Counted from the first letter of the stretch, positions 1 through 6,187 are shown. The stretch is 9,004 nucleotides of DNA from Clostridium sp. CAG:1024 (GCA_000432015.1 HF985523.1:1-9004), one strand, 5' to 3'. Translations and numbers: made by a program. Notes: generated from the letters alone by a model not told the origin.

Positions 1-14
1 TTTCAAGGCATGAA

Positions 15-38
15 AAAAGACCGCAAACGCGGTCTTTT
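15..38. terminator. Perfect 10-bp hairpin, probable bidirectional terminator
   Basis: AAAAGACCGC and GCGGTCTTTT pair perfectly around an AAAC loop. An A-run on one side and a T-run on the other make it able to terminate transcription from either direction. It lies beyond the terminator of the 66-aa gene, so it more likely serves a gene outside the left edge or insulates this region. Confidence 0.75.
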
Positions 39-75
39 GGGCATTATTTCACTTGCTGGTAACTTGCAGAACATG

Positions 76-100
76 GAAAAAAGCATTTTTTCAGGATGCT
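76..100 (-). terminator. Rho-independent terminator after the 66-aa phage-type gene
   Basis: On the minus strand AGCAT and ATGCT pair around a nine-base loop and are followed directly by six T. The hairpin begins at the base next to the TAA stop of the gene ending at 101, so it is placed to end that transcript. Confidence 0.7.
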
Positions 101-301
101 TTATCCTAACGAATCTATAACTTTTTCCGTTATTACTGACCTTTTCACTATAATTTCCGGCGGCTGCTTGCACTGCATATCAATTATAATCTGCCAGCTT
201 ATTGGCAATCCTTCCTGCCCTATGATGTCTTCTGCCATATCCATAATTGATTCGGCGCACGCCTTCAACTGCTTGATCCTGATGCCCCGGTGTGTATCCA
301 T
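101..301 (-). CDS. Small phage-type hypothetical protein, 66 aa
   Basis: This is a short acidic-to-neutral soluble protein with no membrane segment and no recognisable enzymatic motif. It starts MDTHRGIRIKQLK, has a predicted helical N-terminal half (to about residue 28), and a C-terminal half rich in I and V that looks like a beta strand pair. A good ribosome binding site (AAAGGAG, minus strand, at 311-317) lies 9 nt before the ATG, and a terminator follows immediately, so the gene looks intact. Small proteins of this look occur downstream of minor head protein genes in Firmicutes prophages; that comparison is from memory. Function is not known. It is separated from the candidate immunity gene upstream by a hairpin at 325-363, so it may be its own transcription unit. 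Confidence 0.65.
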   Translation of the reverse strand: MDTHRGIRIKQLKACAESIMDMAEDIIGQEGLPISWQIIIDMQCKQPPEIIVKRSVITEKVIDSLG

Positions 302-324
302 GTTTCAATTCTCCTTTCTGCATA

Positions 325-363
325 AAAAAGCAACCTGTCATATTTCCCGACAAGTTGCTTTTT
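325..363. terminator. Long hairpin with A and T tracts, probable bidirectional terminator
   Basis: Fifteen-base arms (325-339 and 349-363) pair with one mismatch around a nine-base loop, with five A on the left and five T on the right. It lies downstream of the 78-aa gene on the minus strand and just upstream of the ribosome binding site of the 66-aa gene, so it probably ends the MuF/immunity transcript. Confidence 0.75.
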
Positions 364-375
364 ACGATGTTTGTT

Positions 376-408
376 TTAGTTGCAACCTACTTGCGACCTA
401 TTTGCGAC
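376..408. repeat. Three tandem 11-bp units
   Basis: Read on the minus strand the units are GTCGCAAATAG, GTCGCAAGTAG and GTTGCAACTAA, that is, GCAA spaced every 11 bp, about one helical turn. The array lies in the noncoding gap between the stop of the 78-aa gene and the hairpin at 325-363. Two further GCAAGT words at 11-bp spacing occur at 51-67 on the same strand. Phased short repeats like these are typical protein-binding sites, for example recombinase arm sites or repressor sites; which of these applies here is not known. Confidence 0.6.
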
Positions 409-448
409 TGGCATAGAAAAAGCACCGTGCAGATTCTGCGCAATGCTT

Positions 449-685
449 TTAATACCAAGCAACAATTCCTTCCTTTTCAAATGTTCCGGCACTTGCCATT
501 TCTCTGATTCTCTTTAGAATCTTCAAGGCATACCGTTGATGCTTGTCGTTGTTAGCAAGTGTATTGACCCCGCCATCACCCGTCTTTTTGTTAAAGGAAA
601 CAATGCCAGATTCCGAACCGCCTTCTGGATAATAACTATACAAAACACTATTCCCTATTTCTTCTATTAAGACAAATTTTAGCAC
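449..685 (-). CDS. Small protein coupled to the MuF effector gene, candidate immunity protein, 78 aa
   Basis: The 78-residue soluble protein begins with a GTG start (685). Its ribosome binding site AGGTGA overlaps the TAG stop of the upstream MuF gene, and only 8 nt separate the two genes, so translation is very probably coupled. The protein opens with two short hydrophobic strands (LKFVLIEE, SVLYSYYPE), then a glycine-rich turn region, and ends with a helix with many K and R followed by the sequence EKEGIVAWY. No enzyme motif is seen. A small, single-domain gene directly downstream of a MuF protein carrying an extra C-terminal domain is the usual position of an immunity gene in phage polymorphic toxins. 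The immunity role is inferred from position alone; it could be an unrelated phage protein. Confidence 0.7.
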   Translation of the reverse strand: MLKFVLIEEIGNSVLYSYYPEGGSESGIVSFNKKTGDGGVNTLANNDKHQRYALKILKRIREMASAGTFEKEGIVAWY

Positions 686-693
686 TCAATCAC

Positions 694-1584
694 CTACTTT
701 TCGTTTTCGTCCAGCCACTTGTCAAGTTCCTTTTGATAGTTGAACGCTCTGCTTGCAAGTTCGTGTGCCGCTTCATATCCTAAGCCTTCAACATTCATTA
801 GGTCATATTCCATTGCTTCATGATAAATTAAAACTCTATCATGATTCTGTATGTTCTTGCCTTCGCGCAACCGTTGAACAGATTCAGCAATGTAATAGTC
901 GGGATCAAAATGTGTATGCCCCTTGTCAAGATCATACTTGTTGATGAACAAGTGGTCATACATCTTTGACACATATTCCGCACCAGAACCGCTGTTTTTT
1001 GATATTGCAGTAACAATCTCTTGTTTGTTACTGTTGCGAACCGATTCATAATATCCTTCGGCGTGTTTGTCGCGCTTCTTGCCATCAGGATCATTCTTGT
1101 TGGTATATGCACCGGCAATCGCTCCCGCATTAATTTTACTACTTTTCGCATTGTTTTCAAGTGGCTCTGACGAAATATTCAAGTATTTCTTCTTGTAGTC
1201 CTCAAAATCCTTTGTCTTATCCAGCCCAAAGTACGCAGCACGTTCTCTTAACGTTTCCAGCTCATCTTCATCCAACGCCCACTTTGCCCTTGTGTTTGAA
1301 GTACAGCGGCAGTTTATGACCTCTGCGGCGCTGCCGGAAGGATCGCCGGGAAACATAAGCCCGTTTGAAAACTTTTCGTCCAGCTCCCTTATTTCGCCGT
1401 CAACGCGCCTGTGCGAATCGCGTGTGCGTCCATCAAGCGTTGCGTCCCATTGCTTGACTATGTCCGCGCCTTTGGCTTTCGCGGCGTGATGCGCATCGCG
1501 GGAAGAAGTCTGCTGAATCCAATTCTTCTCCCACAAGAAGCGGAAGGCGTTTCCGGCGCTTTTGCGGCGGCAACGGCGATTCAA
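694..1584 (-). CDS. Phage MuF/SPP1 gp7-type minor head protein, 5'-truncated, with C-terminal effector-like domain
   Basis: Residues about 22-95 match the end of the MuF (phage Mu gpF / SPP1 gp7) head morphogenesis domain: IQQTSSRDAH, then QWDATLDGRTRDSHRRVDGE, and the closing NCRC at 91-94. A linker with the ALDEDELETLRERAAYFGLD segment (about 103-122) leads to an extra domain at about 150-296. This domain has HTHFDPDYY near 223-231, HEAME at 255-259 and AAHE at 272-275, a helical arrangement seen at the ends of other phage and polymorphic-toxin proteins (from memory). MuF proteins normally have a further 150-250 residues upstream, with an RTE motif before IQQ. Here this reads RFLWEKNWIQQ and the frame is closed by a TGA at 1630-1632. 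The TTG at 1584 has no ribosome binding site, so the reading frame is 5'-truncated and probably not made as a head protein. The stop overlaps the ribosome binding site of the downstream 78-aa gene. The C-terminal activity is not known. Confidence 0.8.
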   Translation of the reverse strand: MNRRCRRKSAGNAFRFLWEKNWIQQTSSRDAHHAAKAKGADIVKQWDATLDGRTRDSHRRVDGEIRELDEKFSNGLMFPGDPSGSAAEVINCRCTSNTRAKWALDEDELETLRERAAYFGLDKTKDFEDYKKKYLNISSEPLENNAKSSKINAGAIAGAYTNKNDPDGKKRDKHAEGYYESVRNSNKQEIVTAISKNSGSGAEYVSKMYDHLFINKYDLDKGHTHFDPDYYIAESVQRLREGKNIQNHDRVLIYHEAMEYDLMNVEGLGYEAAHELASRAFNYQKELDKWLDENEK

Positions 1585-1592
1585 TTGCTGGC

Positions 1593-1766
1593 ATGTATGC
1601 TTTCGGTGTTTTGCGGGAAAAAATCGGATTCACCGCATGGGCTGACAAAGATCACAGTGACAAACTGACGGCGGGCAGTGAGATAGGGCGCGGGTTCTTC
1701 CGTGCCGGGCAAGCCGGTTTTGAAACGCCAGATTCTGTCCGAACGGACTGCCCAAACGGCAAATAG
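1593..1766 (+). pseudogene. Possible 3' fragment of an unrecognised plus-strand gene
   Basis: An open frame reads MYAFGVLREKIGFTAWADK onward for 57 codons and ends with TAG at 1764-1766. That is five bases short of the convergent stop of the DUF2087 gene, a natural tail-to-tail arrangement. The translation has a protein-like composition (balanced charges, W, F and G, no low-complexity stretch), and the frame continues open upstream through GGNGDSIAG until it enters MuF-derived sequence. No ribosome binding site precedes the ATG at 1593. It may be the C-terminal remnant of a host gene cut by the prophage remnant. I do not recognise the family, and a chance open frame cannot be excluded. Confidence 0.3.
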
Positions 1767-1771
1767 GACCG

Positions 1772-2089
1772 TCAGATGTTCTCCGCAAGAAACGCTTCGA
1801 CCGACGGGACGTTCTCCGCTTTCCAGTAGCGGGAGCAGTCCTTCGTGCGGTTCAGCAAACGCTTGTTGTACAGCTCGCGCCGCAGCGTCGCGGGATCGTG
1901 GAATGCGGTCCAAGCGTTCAGGAGATCGTTGATCTCCATCTCCGTATAGTCGCGTTCGCCATCGATCTTTTCCGCAAGATAGTAGAGCGCCAGCAGACGG
2001 TTTTTGTTCTTTGCAGGCAGAGCGGTCAGACATATCGCCGCATCCAGAAATGGCTGAAGTTCCGGCCGGGCAGAAACGCTTTGTTCCAT
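1772..2089 (-). CDS. DUF2087 domain-containing protein
   Basis: This is a 105-residue soluble protein. Residues about 27-93 carry the DUF2087 pattern: KNRLLALYYLAEKI, then YTEMEINDLLNAW, then DPATLRRELYNKRLLNRT and a YW pair near the end. The layout resembles a winged-helix fold, and DUF2087 is often found as a stand-alone or fused domain in presumed transcriptional regulators, but its biochemical role is not established. I chose the ATG at 2089 because GAGG lies 6 nt upstream. The in-frame ATG at 2116 would add nine residues but has no ribosome binding site. It lies 77 nt downstream of the M3 peptidase gene on the same strand, with a strong hairpin between them, so it may be read partly by readthrough or from its own promoter. 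Confidence 0.85.
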   Translation of the reverse strand: MEQSVSARPELQPFLDAAICLTALPAKNKNRLLALYYLAEKIDGERDYTEMEINDLLNAWTAFHDPATLRRELYNKRLLNRTKDCSRYWKAENVPSVEAFLAENI

Positions 2090-2126
2090 ATCGATCCTCG
2101 CTTTCATTTGCTGCATGCAGGGGAAA

Positions 2127-2154
2127 GGGCTGCCGGCACACAGATCGGCAGCCC
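2127..2154. terminator. Perfect 9-bp GC-rich hairpin between the M3 peptidase and DUF2087 genes
   Basis: GGGCTGCCG and CGGCAGCCC pair perfectly around a 10-base loop. On the minus strand only three T follow, so termination of the peptidase transcript may be incomplete. On the plus strand the stem is followed by CGTTTTT, a better tail. It begins 12 nt past the peptidase stop codon. Confidence 0.65.
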
Positions 2155-2166
2155 CGTTTTTCGTTA

Positions 2167-3861
2167 TTATTCAGAGAAAAGCTGCCGCCGGAATTGCGCG
2201 GCGACCTCCGCGACGGTCTCCGGCAAATAGGGGAGACGCAGTCCTGCGGAAAGCATGGCCTCCTTGTAGGACAGACTTCCGCCCGCGGCGCAAAGCGCAT
2301 AATACCGCGCCCAGCCGTCTCGCGGGTCTTTGTCATACGCCGCTTTGAGCTGCTGCGCAGCCATAGCGGAAAGCGCATAGCTGATCACATAAAACGGGAA
2401 CATATAGATCGCCATATCGCTGAATAAAGCGGATCCCGCAAGCGTATCTTCGCGCCAGGATGCATTGTTCTGTGCGCGTCCGAAGGATTTTGAAATGCGA
2501 TCGTGCACCTCCGCCCACTCGCTGATCGACGCATCGATGTGACTGTATAGCCACGATTCAAAGACGTAGCTTGCCGAGAACGCACAGATCTCTTTGACCG
2601 CCTGGTAGCGATGCTCCAGCAGGAACCGTTCCGACTGTTCGCCGAAAAATAGCGGCGCGTATTCGTAGGAGAACAGCTCCATGGTCTTGGAATGCACCTC
2701 GCACAGATCCGGCCCGCCGCCGAAATAGTCGTCAAGGGTCTGCGCACGCATGCTGAGATAGCCTTGCAGACCATGCCCGAGCTCGTGCGTGTATACGCTG
2801 ACGTCGCTCGCTGTGCCGCTGCTGTTTGCAAAGACAAACGGCATTTTCCATTCGCAGGGTAGGAGCGTGCAGAATCCCATGCCGGAGATCTTGTTGTCCG
2901 ATCCCGCGACGTCCAGCATTTCGTGCCGTACCATCTCGTCGAAAAACGCGCCCGCCTCGGGGCTCAGACCGTGGTACATCGTTTTGGCGGCGTCCGCAAG
3001 CGCAGCTTCGCCGGTGACGGGCTTTGCATTGCCGTCCGGGAACAACAGCGCTGCATCGTAGGGATACAGAACGTCAAGCTCCAGACGTTCCCGCTGTTCC
3101 TGCTGCAGACGCAGATAGATCGGCACGATATGTTCGCGTACCGCATCGCAGAACGCGAGCAGCTCCTTGTGGCCGTAATCCAGCCGAACGTTCGCGATTG
3201 CGGCGTATTCCATGTAATCGGAAAAGCCGTTCGCCTGAGCGAGCGCATGACGTTTTTGTACAAGCTCTTTGAGCAAAGAAGCAAATTCGTCCGTGTGCGC
3301 AAGGTATGTCTGGCGCTCTGCATCAAAGGCGTCTTTGCGCAGCGCGCGATCCGGGGAGGCGTACAATTCAAAGAGTTTTCCGCCGCTGACAGCCTCGCCG
3401 CGCAGCATATATCTGAGCGTGGCTCTCTTTTGCTGGTAGGCGCTTTCCAGCTCTGCAAGCCGTACCTGTCCCGCTTTCCCCTTAGCGCGCAGTCTGACGT
3501 CCTTCTGCAGCAGCAGACGGAACTGCGGCCCATAGGCAGCGTCGATCTCGGCGGCGTAGGGGCTGTTCGCAATGGCTGTGGAAAGCGTCTCAGTGTCCAA
3601 AGCGGCCAGTTCCGGAAGTACGGTTTGAAACTCTTCCTGATAATACGCATTGGTCGCATCATGATACGCCCGTGCATAGAGAATCGCTCCGACGGCTATG
3701 ATCTGCTGGTTCAGCTCGCTGCGTTCGCGGATAACTCCCTGAACGTCTTGAAAGTTCTTTGCCCAGGACAGCTTTTCGCAAAGCATATGATAGCGCTGCT
3801 GAAAAGCGTCGATGTCGGGACGACGATAGGGGATTTCGGAGAATTTCCAGTCGGACTGCAC
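2167..3861 (-). CDS. M3 family oligoendopeptidase (PepF/M3 type), 564 aa
   Basis: This is a cytosolic zinc metallopeptidase of the M3 (thimet) family that cleaves short oligopeptides, presumably in peptide turnover. The zinc site is clear: HELGH at 359-363 gives two histidine ligands and the catalytic Glu, and E388 in EVHSKTME is the expected third ligand. The PFYVISYALS segment at 489-498 matches the conserved tyrosine-bearing substrate loop near the C-terminus of the family. Length is as expected for M3 oligoendopeptidases of about 560 residues. No signal peptide or membrane segment is present. The start is GTG at 3861, with AGAAGG 7 nt upstream and a TTGCCA-18-TACAAT promoter further up. 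It appears complete and in good coding register throughout. The exact peptide specificity cannot be read from the sequence, so I give no gene symbol. Confidence 0.95.
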   Translation of the reverse strand: MQSDWKFSEIPYRRPDIDAFQQRYHMLCEKLSWAKNFQDVQGVIRERSELNQQIIAVGAILYARAYHDATNAYYQEEFQTVLPELAALDTETLSTAIANSPYAAEIDAAYGPQFRLLLQKDVRLRAKGKAGQVRLAELESAYQQKRATLRYMLRGEAVSGGKLFELYASPDRALRKDAFDAERQTYLAHTDEFASLLKELVQKRHALAQANGFSDYMEYAAIANVRLDYGHKELLAFCDAVREHIVPIYLRLQQEQRERLELDVLYPYDAALLFPDGNAKPVTGEAALADAAKTMYHGLSPEAGAFFDEMVRHEMLDVAGSDNKISGMGFCTLLPCEWKMPFVFANSSGTASDVSVYTHELGHGLQGYLSMRAQTLDDYFGGGPDLCEVHSKTMELFSYEYAPLFFGEQSERFLLEHRYQAVKEICAFSASYVFESWLYSHIDASISEWAEVHDRISKSFGRAQNNASWREDTLAGSALFSDMAIYMFPFYVISYALSAMAAQQLKAAYDKDPRDGWARYYALCAAGGSLSYKEAMLSAGLRLPYLPETVAEVAAQFRRQLFSE

Positions 3862-3903
3862 GGGGATACCTTCTTTCGTGATAGCTTACGGATAACTCTC
3901 TGC

Positions 3904-3933
3904 ATTGTACTACAGGAGCACACGGCGTGGCAA
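3904..3933 (-). promoter_or_regulatory. Probable housekeeping promoter of the M3 peptidase gene
   Basis: On the minus strand TTGCCA (3928-3933) and TACAAT (3904-3909) are separated by 18 nt, matching sigma-70/sigma-A promoters in 10 of 12 positions. The predicted transcript starts about 35 nt before the GTG start, leaving room for the AGAAGG ribosome binding site. Confidence 0.6.
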
Positions 3934-4209
3934 GCGGGGAGGAGGGCGCGAGCGCTTTCGCTTCCGCAGCGCACGAACGAAAGGGCGCGCTCAAACACGC
4001 GACATGGCCTTTCAAGCCGAAAAGGGCACGAGCCGTGAAGGAGAAGGAACCTATCCCGACAAATACCGTCAAGGCTGCAATGAAATGCGGCGGAAAGCAT
4101 GCTTCAAAGCCCCCCGAAAAACATTGCTGCTCTGGGGGTTTTTCCATATAAGCACACCCCAAAGGTGCATTTTTAAGGCAAGTGAAGCAAACAGGTACGC
4201 CGGCCATGT
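3934..4209. other. Gene-free stretch with inverted repeats, between the peptidase promoter and the sigma operon
   Basis: I see no convincing gene here: open frames on both strands lack ribosome binding sites and have compositionally odd translations. An imperfect GC-rich inverted repeat pairs GAGCGCTTTCG (3950-3960) with CGAAAGGGCGCGCTC (3978-3992). A C5/G5 hairpin lies at 4110-4143 (listed separately). A weaker hairpin (4155-4171) near GCACACC and GGTGC is followed by five T on the plus strand. Confidence 0.5.
4110..4143. terminator. Hairpin terminator downstream of the sigma/anti-sigma operon
   Basis: A run of C (4110-4115) pairs with GGGGG (4134-4138) around a loop of 18 to 19 bases. On the plus strand five T follow; on the minus strand the tail is only CTTTG. 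It is about 65 nt past the stop of the membrane protein gene and is the best candidate for ending that transcript, though the T-tract suits the plus direction better. Confidence 0.5.
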
Positions 4210-5184
4210 TCATTTGTGGTGCTCCACACCATGAAACACATTCTGCTTCCATTCTGTTTTATTAAACTCCGCAATCCCATCACCGTTCCTCATCCACGAT
4301 AAACAAATCCCGATATCAGGGCTTGCATCGTCCGTTTGCAGTCTTTTTATCTGTGCCTTTGTGAAAAGCCCGGCGAGAACCGTTCTTGTTTGCTTTTCGC
4401 CCACACCCGCATATGTCCATGTTTCAATTATCTTTGCGTCATACCCCAAATCCACGAGCCTTGAGCACTCGTTATTGATTGCTTCTAATCGCAGCTTTTC
4501 GCTGTCGGAGTATTCAGCCTCATATGTAGAAGTGTATTCCAGTGCTGCCTCATCAGAATTTGCTATGGCATCAAGCAGCTTAGCCTCGGAAACAACAGCG
4601 TCGTATTCTTCTTTCGTTACATTTCCGCCGTGATCGCGGTTATACTCGCTATACGGGTACGCCTCGTTTTGAAGATCCGCCAATTCTCTCCATTCAGCGA
4701 TCGTTTTACCTTTATATATATATTTGTCTACCGTGCCCAGCCTTGTTGCACCGACATCATTAAAAGCTTGTAGCTCAACAAAGAAGTATTCTCTGTCAGT
4801 TGCAGTATCCTCCATCGCCATATACACATCATGGTCAAGGAAGACGTCGCCGGGCCCGGGTGCTACCATGCAATCCGAAGACAGCGCGGCATATCTTGCA
4901 GCATCCACCACACGAATACTCTCAATTGCAGGAGGCTGCTCATTTTCAATCGTTACATTGACTGCCAGGTGTTCATCATCGATTGTCACGTTGTTGCTCG
5001 GCTGCATTTGAAACTGATCGAACGGTCCGCCATTAAACAAGCCAATTGCAATTATCACAGCGCCGCAAAGGCACAAAGACGGAACAATCATTTTAACGAC
5101 GGTTTTGTTGCGCTTTTTTATATGTTCTCTTTCTGCTTCAATTCTATCAAATACGCTTTTCGACTTTTCTTCATAGGCTTTCAT
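4210..5184 (-). CDS. Single-pass membrane protein, probable anti-sigma factor partner of the ECF sigma factor, 324 aa
   Basis: The N-terminus (1-27) is charged and helical (YEEKSKSVFDRIEAEREHIKKRNK), followed by one hydrophobic segment at about 28-50. A long hydrophilic region (51-324) should then lie outside the cell by the positive-inside rule. This is the layout of membrane-bound anti-sigma factors, in which a short cytoplasmic part binds the sigma factor and an outer domain senses a signal. The N-terminal part has no HxxxCxxC zinc anti-sigma motif, so it is not a ZAS-type protein. The outer part contains a helix-rich acidic segment (about 190-245) and ends in SWMRNGDGIAEFNKTEW; I recognise no named domain. 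The ATG at 5184 lies inside the 3' end of the sigma gene (14-nt overlap), so the two are translationally coupled. The anti-sigma role is inferred from layout and gene order. Confidence 0.75.
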   Translation of the reverse strand: MKAYEEKSKSVFDRIEAEREHIKKRNKTVVKMIVPSLCLCGAVIIAIGLFNGGPFDQFQMQPSNNVTIDDEHLAVNVTIENEQPPAIESIRVVDAARYAALSSDCMVAPGPGDVFLDHDVYMAMEDTATDREYFFVELQAFNDVGATRLGTVDKYIYKGKTIAEWRELADLQNEAYPYSEYNRDHGGNVTKEEYDAVVSEAKLLDAIANSDEAALEYTSTYEAEYSDSEKLRLEAINNECSRLVDLGYDAKIIETWTYAGVGEKQTRTVLAGLFTKAQIKRLQTDDASPDIGICLSWMRNGDGIAEFNKTEWKQNVFHGVEHHK

Positions 5185-5725
5185 AAAAATACTCCGTCCT
5201 GTCTAATTCTGACTTGAGAGACGATCTTGCCCGGCTTACAAGATTTTCAACGCTGCGGACTGATTTTTTCATGATTACAGCAGCTTCCCTTATACTCATA
5301 TCTTCAAAGTATATCAGCCATAATACCTGCCTGTATTCGGCCTTTAGACCGTACATGGCTTTATGCAGCATAATCTTCTGTTCTTCCCTTAGATATTCTT
5401 TTTCGATTCTATCTTCATCAGCCTGCTCGGCACACGCATCAATCGAGATATGCGCTCTGCTTGAGGGCTTTCTGATATAATCCATGGCCATATTTCTGCC
5501 GATTGCATACAGCCAGGTCTTAAAAGAGGCTCTGCCTGAAAAATGCGGTCGCTTAACTCCGATTTTAACAAATACATCTTCGGAAAGCTCATCCGCAACA
5601 GAGAGATTATGAACAAAGCTGTTTAAGTACAAGGTCAATCCGTCATTATATGATCTTATGATTTCGACAAGCCCATTGTCATCACCGTCAAGAAAACGGC
5701 GGTAGCTACTTGCACCGTTATCCAT
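5171..5725 (-). CDS. ECF-type RNA polymerase sigma-70 factor, 184 aa
   Basis: This protein redirects RNA polymerase to a specific promoter class. Region 2 covers about residues 8-88: FLDGDDNGLVEIIRSYNDGL, then ADELSEDVFVKI, then FKTWLYAIGRNMAMDYIRK, the core and -10 recognition helices typical of ECF factors. Region 4 covers about 115-172, with YRQVLWLIYFEDMSIREAA leading into the helix-turn-helix and SVENLVSRARSSLK. There is no region 1.1 or 3, as expected. The start ATG has GGAG 6 nt upstream within AAGGAG. Its 3' end overlaps the start of the membrane protein gene, the usual sigma/anti-sigma operon order. An ECF-like promoter just upstream suggests it activates its own transcription. The regulated genes and inducing signal cannot be told from this window. 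Confidence 0.93.
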   Translation of the reverse strand: MDNGASSYRRFLDGDDNGLVEIIRSYNDGLTLYLNSFVHNLSVADELSEDVFVKIGVKRPHFSGRASFKTWLYAIGRNMAMDYIRKPSSRAHISIDACAEQADEDRIEKEYLREEQKIMLHKAMYGLKAEYRQVLWLIYFEDMSIREAAVIMKKSVRSVENLVSRARSSLKSELDRTEYFYESL

Positions 5726-5767
5726 GACTGTCTCCTTCCCGAAAGGTGTTTTTTTATGCTTTCACCT

Positions 5768-5798
5768 ATTAGACGCAGGGAAATGTGAAAACCTCTCA
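5768..5798 (-). promoter_or_regulatory. Probable ECF-dependent autoregulatory promoter of the sigma operon
   Basis: On the minus strand CGTCTAAT (5768-5775) matches the CGTC-type -10 of many Firmicutes ECF promoters. TGAGAG (5793-5798), 17 nt upstream, resembles the TGAAAC -35 in four of six positions. It lies about 45 nt before the sigma start codon. A 7-bp inverted repeat, ATGTGAA (5783-5789) and TTCACAT (5814-5820), brackets the -35 and may be an additional regulator site. Confidence 0.5.
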
Positions 5799-6137
5799 GT
5801 AATTCTCTGAAAATTCACATACGATTCAGGTTTTAATAACGGGCATTTTATACCGTGAAATCTTACAATTCTACGATAACATTTTAACATGGGAAAGTGT
5901 TTGCCACAATAACGAGCAATCATAAACCGGTTCGAAACCTGCCCATATGTCGAAGGTCGATTTCTTTGCAGTACAAAAGAAGAGAAGAAAGCACGCCGGC
6001 TTTTTGAGGCCGTTTTCGGCATTTTTCTTGGTGCCGGCAAACAAGAATTGGCTCCAAAACAGCAGCTATAGTTGCCATCTCAAATCCCTATTCGCTCGGC
6101 TTTATACAGCTTTGACCTGTTTTTACCCTAAAAGCAC
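5799..6137. other. Gene-free stretch between the sigma operon and tRNA-Arg
   Basis: No open frame here has a ribosome binding site or a credible translation; the longest on the minus strand depends on a TTG with no Shine-Dalgarno. The only structure I see is a nested one at 5995-6038. Two GCCGGC words (5995-6000 and 6033-6038) flank a small GCCG-TTTT-CGGC hairpin (6009-6020) followed by ATTTTT, which could be a weak plus-strand terminator. Confidence 0.5.
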
Positions 6138-6184
6138 AAAAAACAACCTTTATCCAAGCAGACAGCAGACAAAGGTTGTTTTTC
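6138..6184 (-). terminator. Rho-independent terminator of tRNA-Arg
   Basis: AACAACCTTT (6142-6151) and AAAGGTTGTT (6171-6180) pair perfectly. On the minus strand the hairpin starts a few bases after the CCA end of the tRNA and is followed by a run of T, so it is well placed to end the tRNA transcript. Confidence 0.85.
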
Positions 6185-6187
6185 CTC

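Noticed and set aside
1581..2378. A 265-aa minus-strand open frame spanning the DUF2087 gene, the hairpin and the peptidase 3' end
   Set aside because: It overlaps two supported genes in another frame and reads through the hairpin at 2127-2154; its translation is low in hydrophobic pattern and rich in R, S and C.
2923..4038. A 371-aa plus-strand open frame opposite the M3 peptidase
   Set aside because: It is the antisense shadow of a GC-rich gene with clear M3 motifs, has no ribosome binding site, and its translation lacks domain character.
5930..5945. GGTTCGAAACC, resembling a tRNA T arm
   Set aside because: No acceptor, anticodon or D stems can be built around it, so it is not a tRNA or a recognisable tRNA fragment.
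5762..6040. A 92-aa minus-strand open frame upstream of the sigma factor
   Set aside because: It begins with TTG without a ribosome binding site, contains the sigma operon promoter, and the translation is a basic, unstructured-looking sequence.
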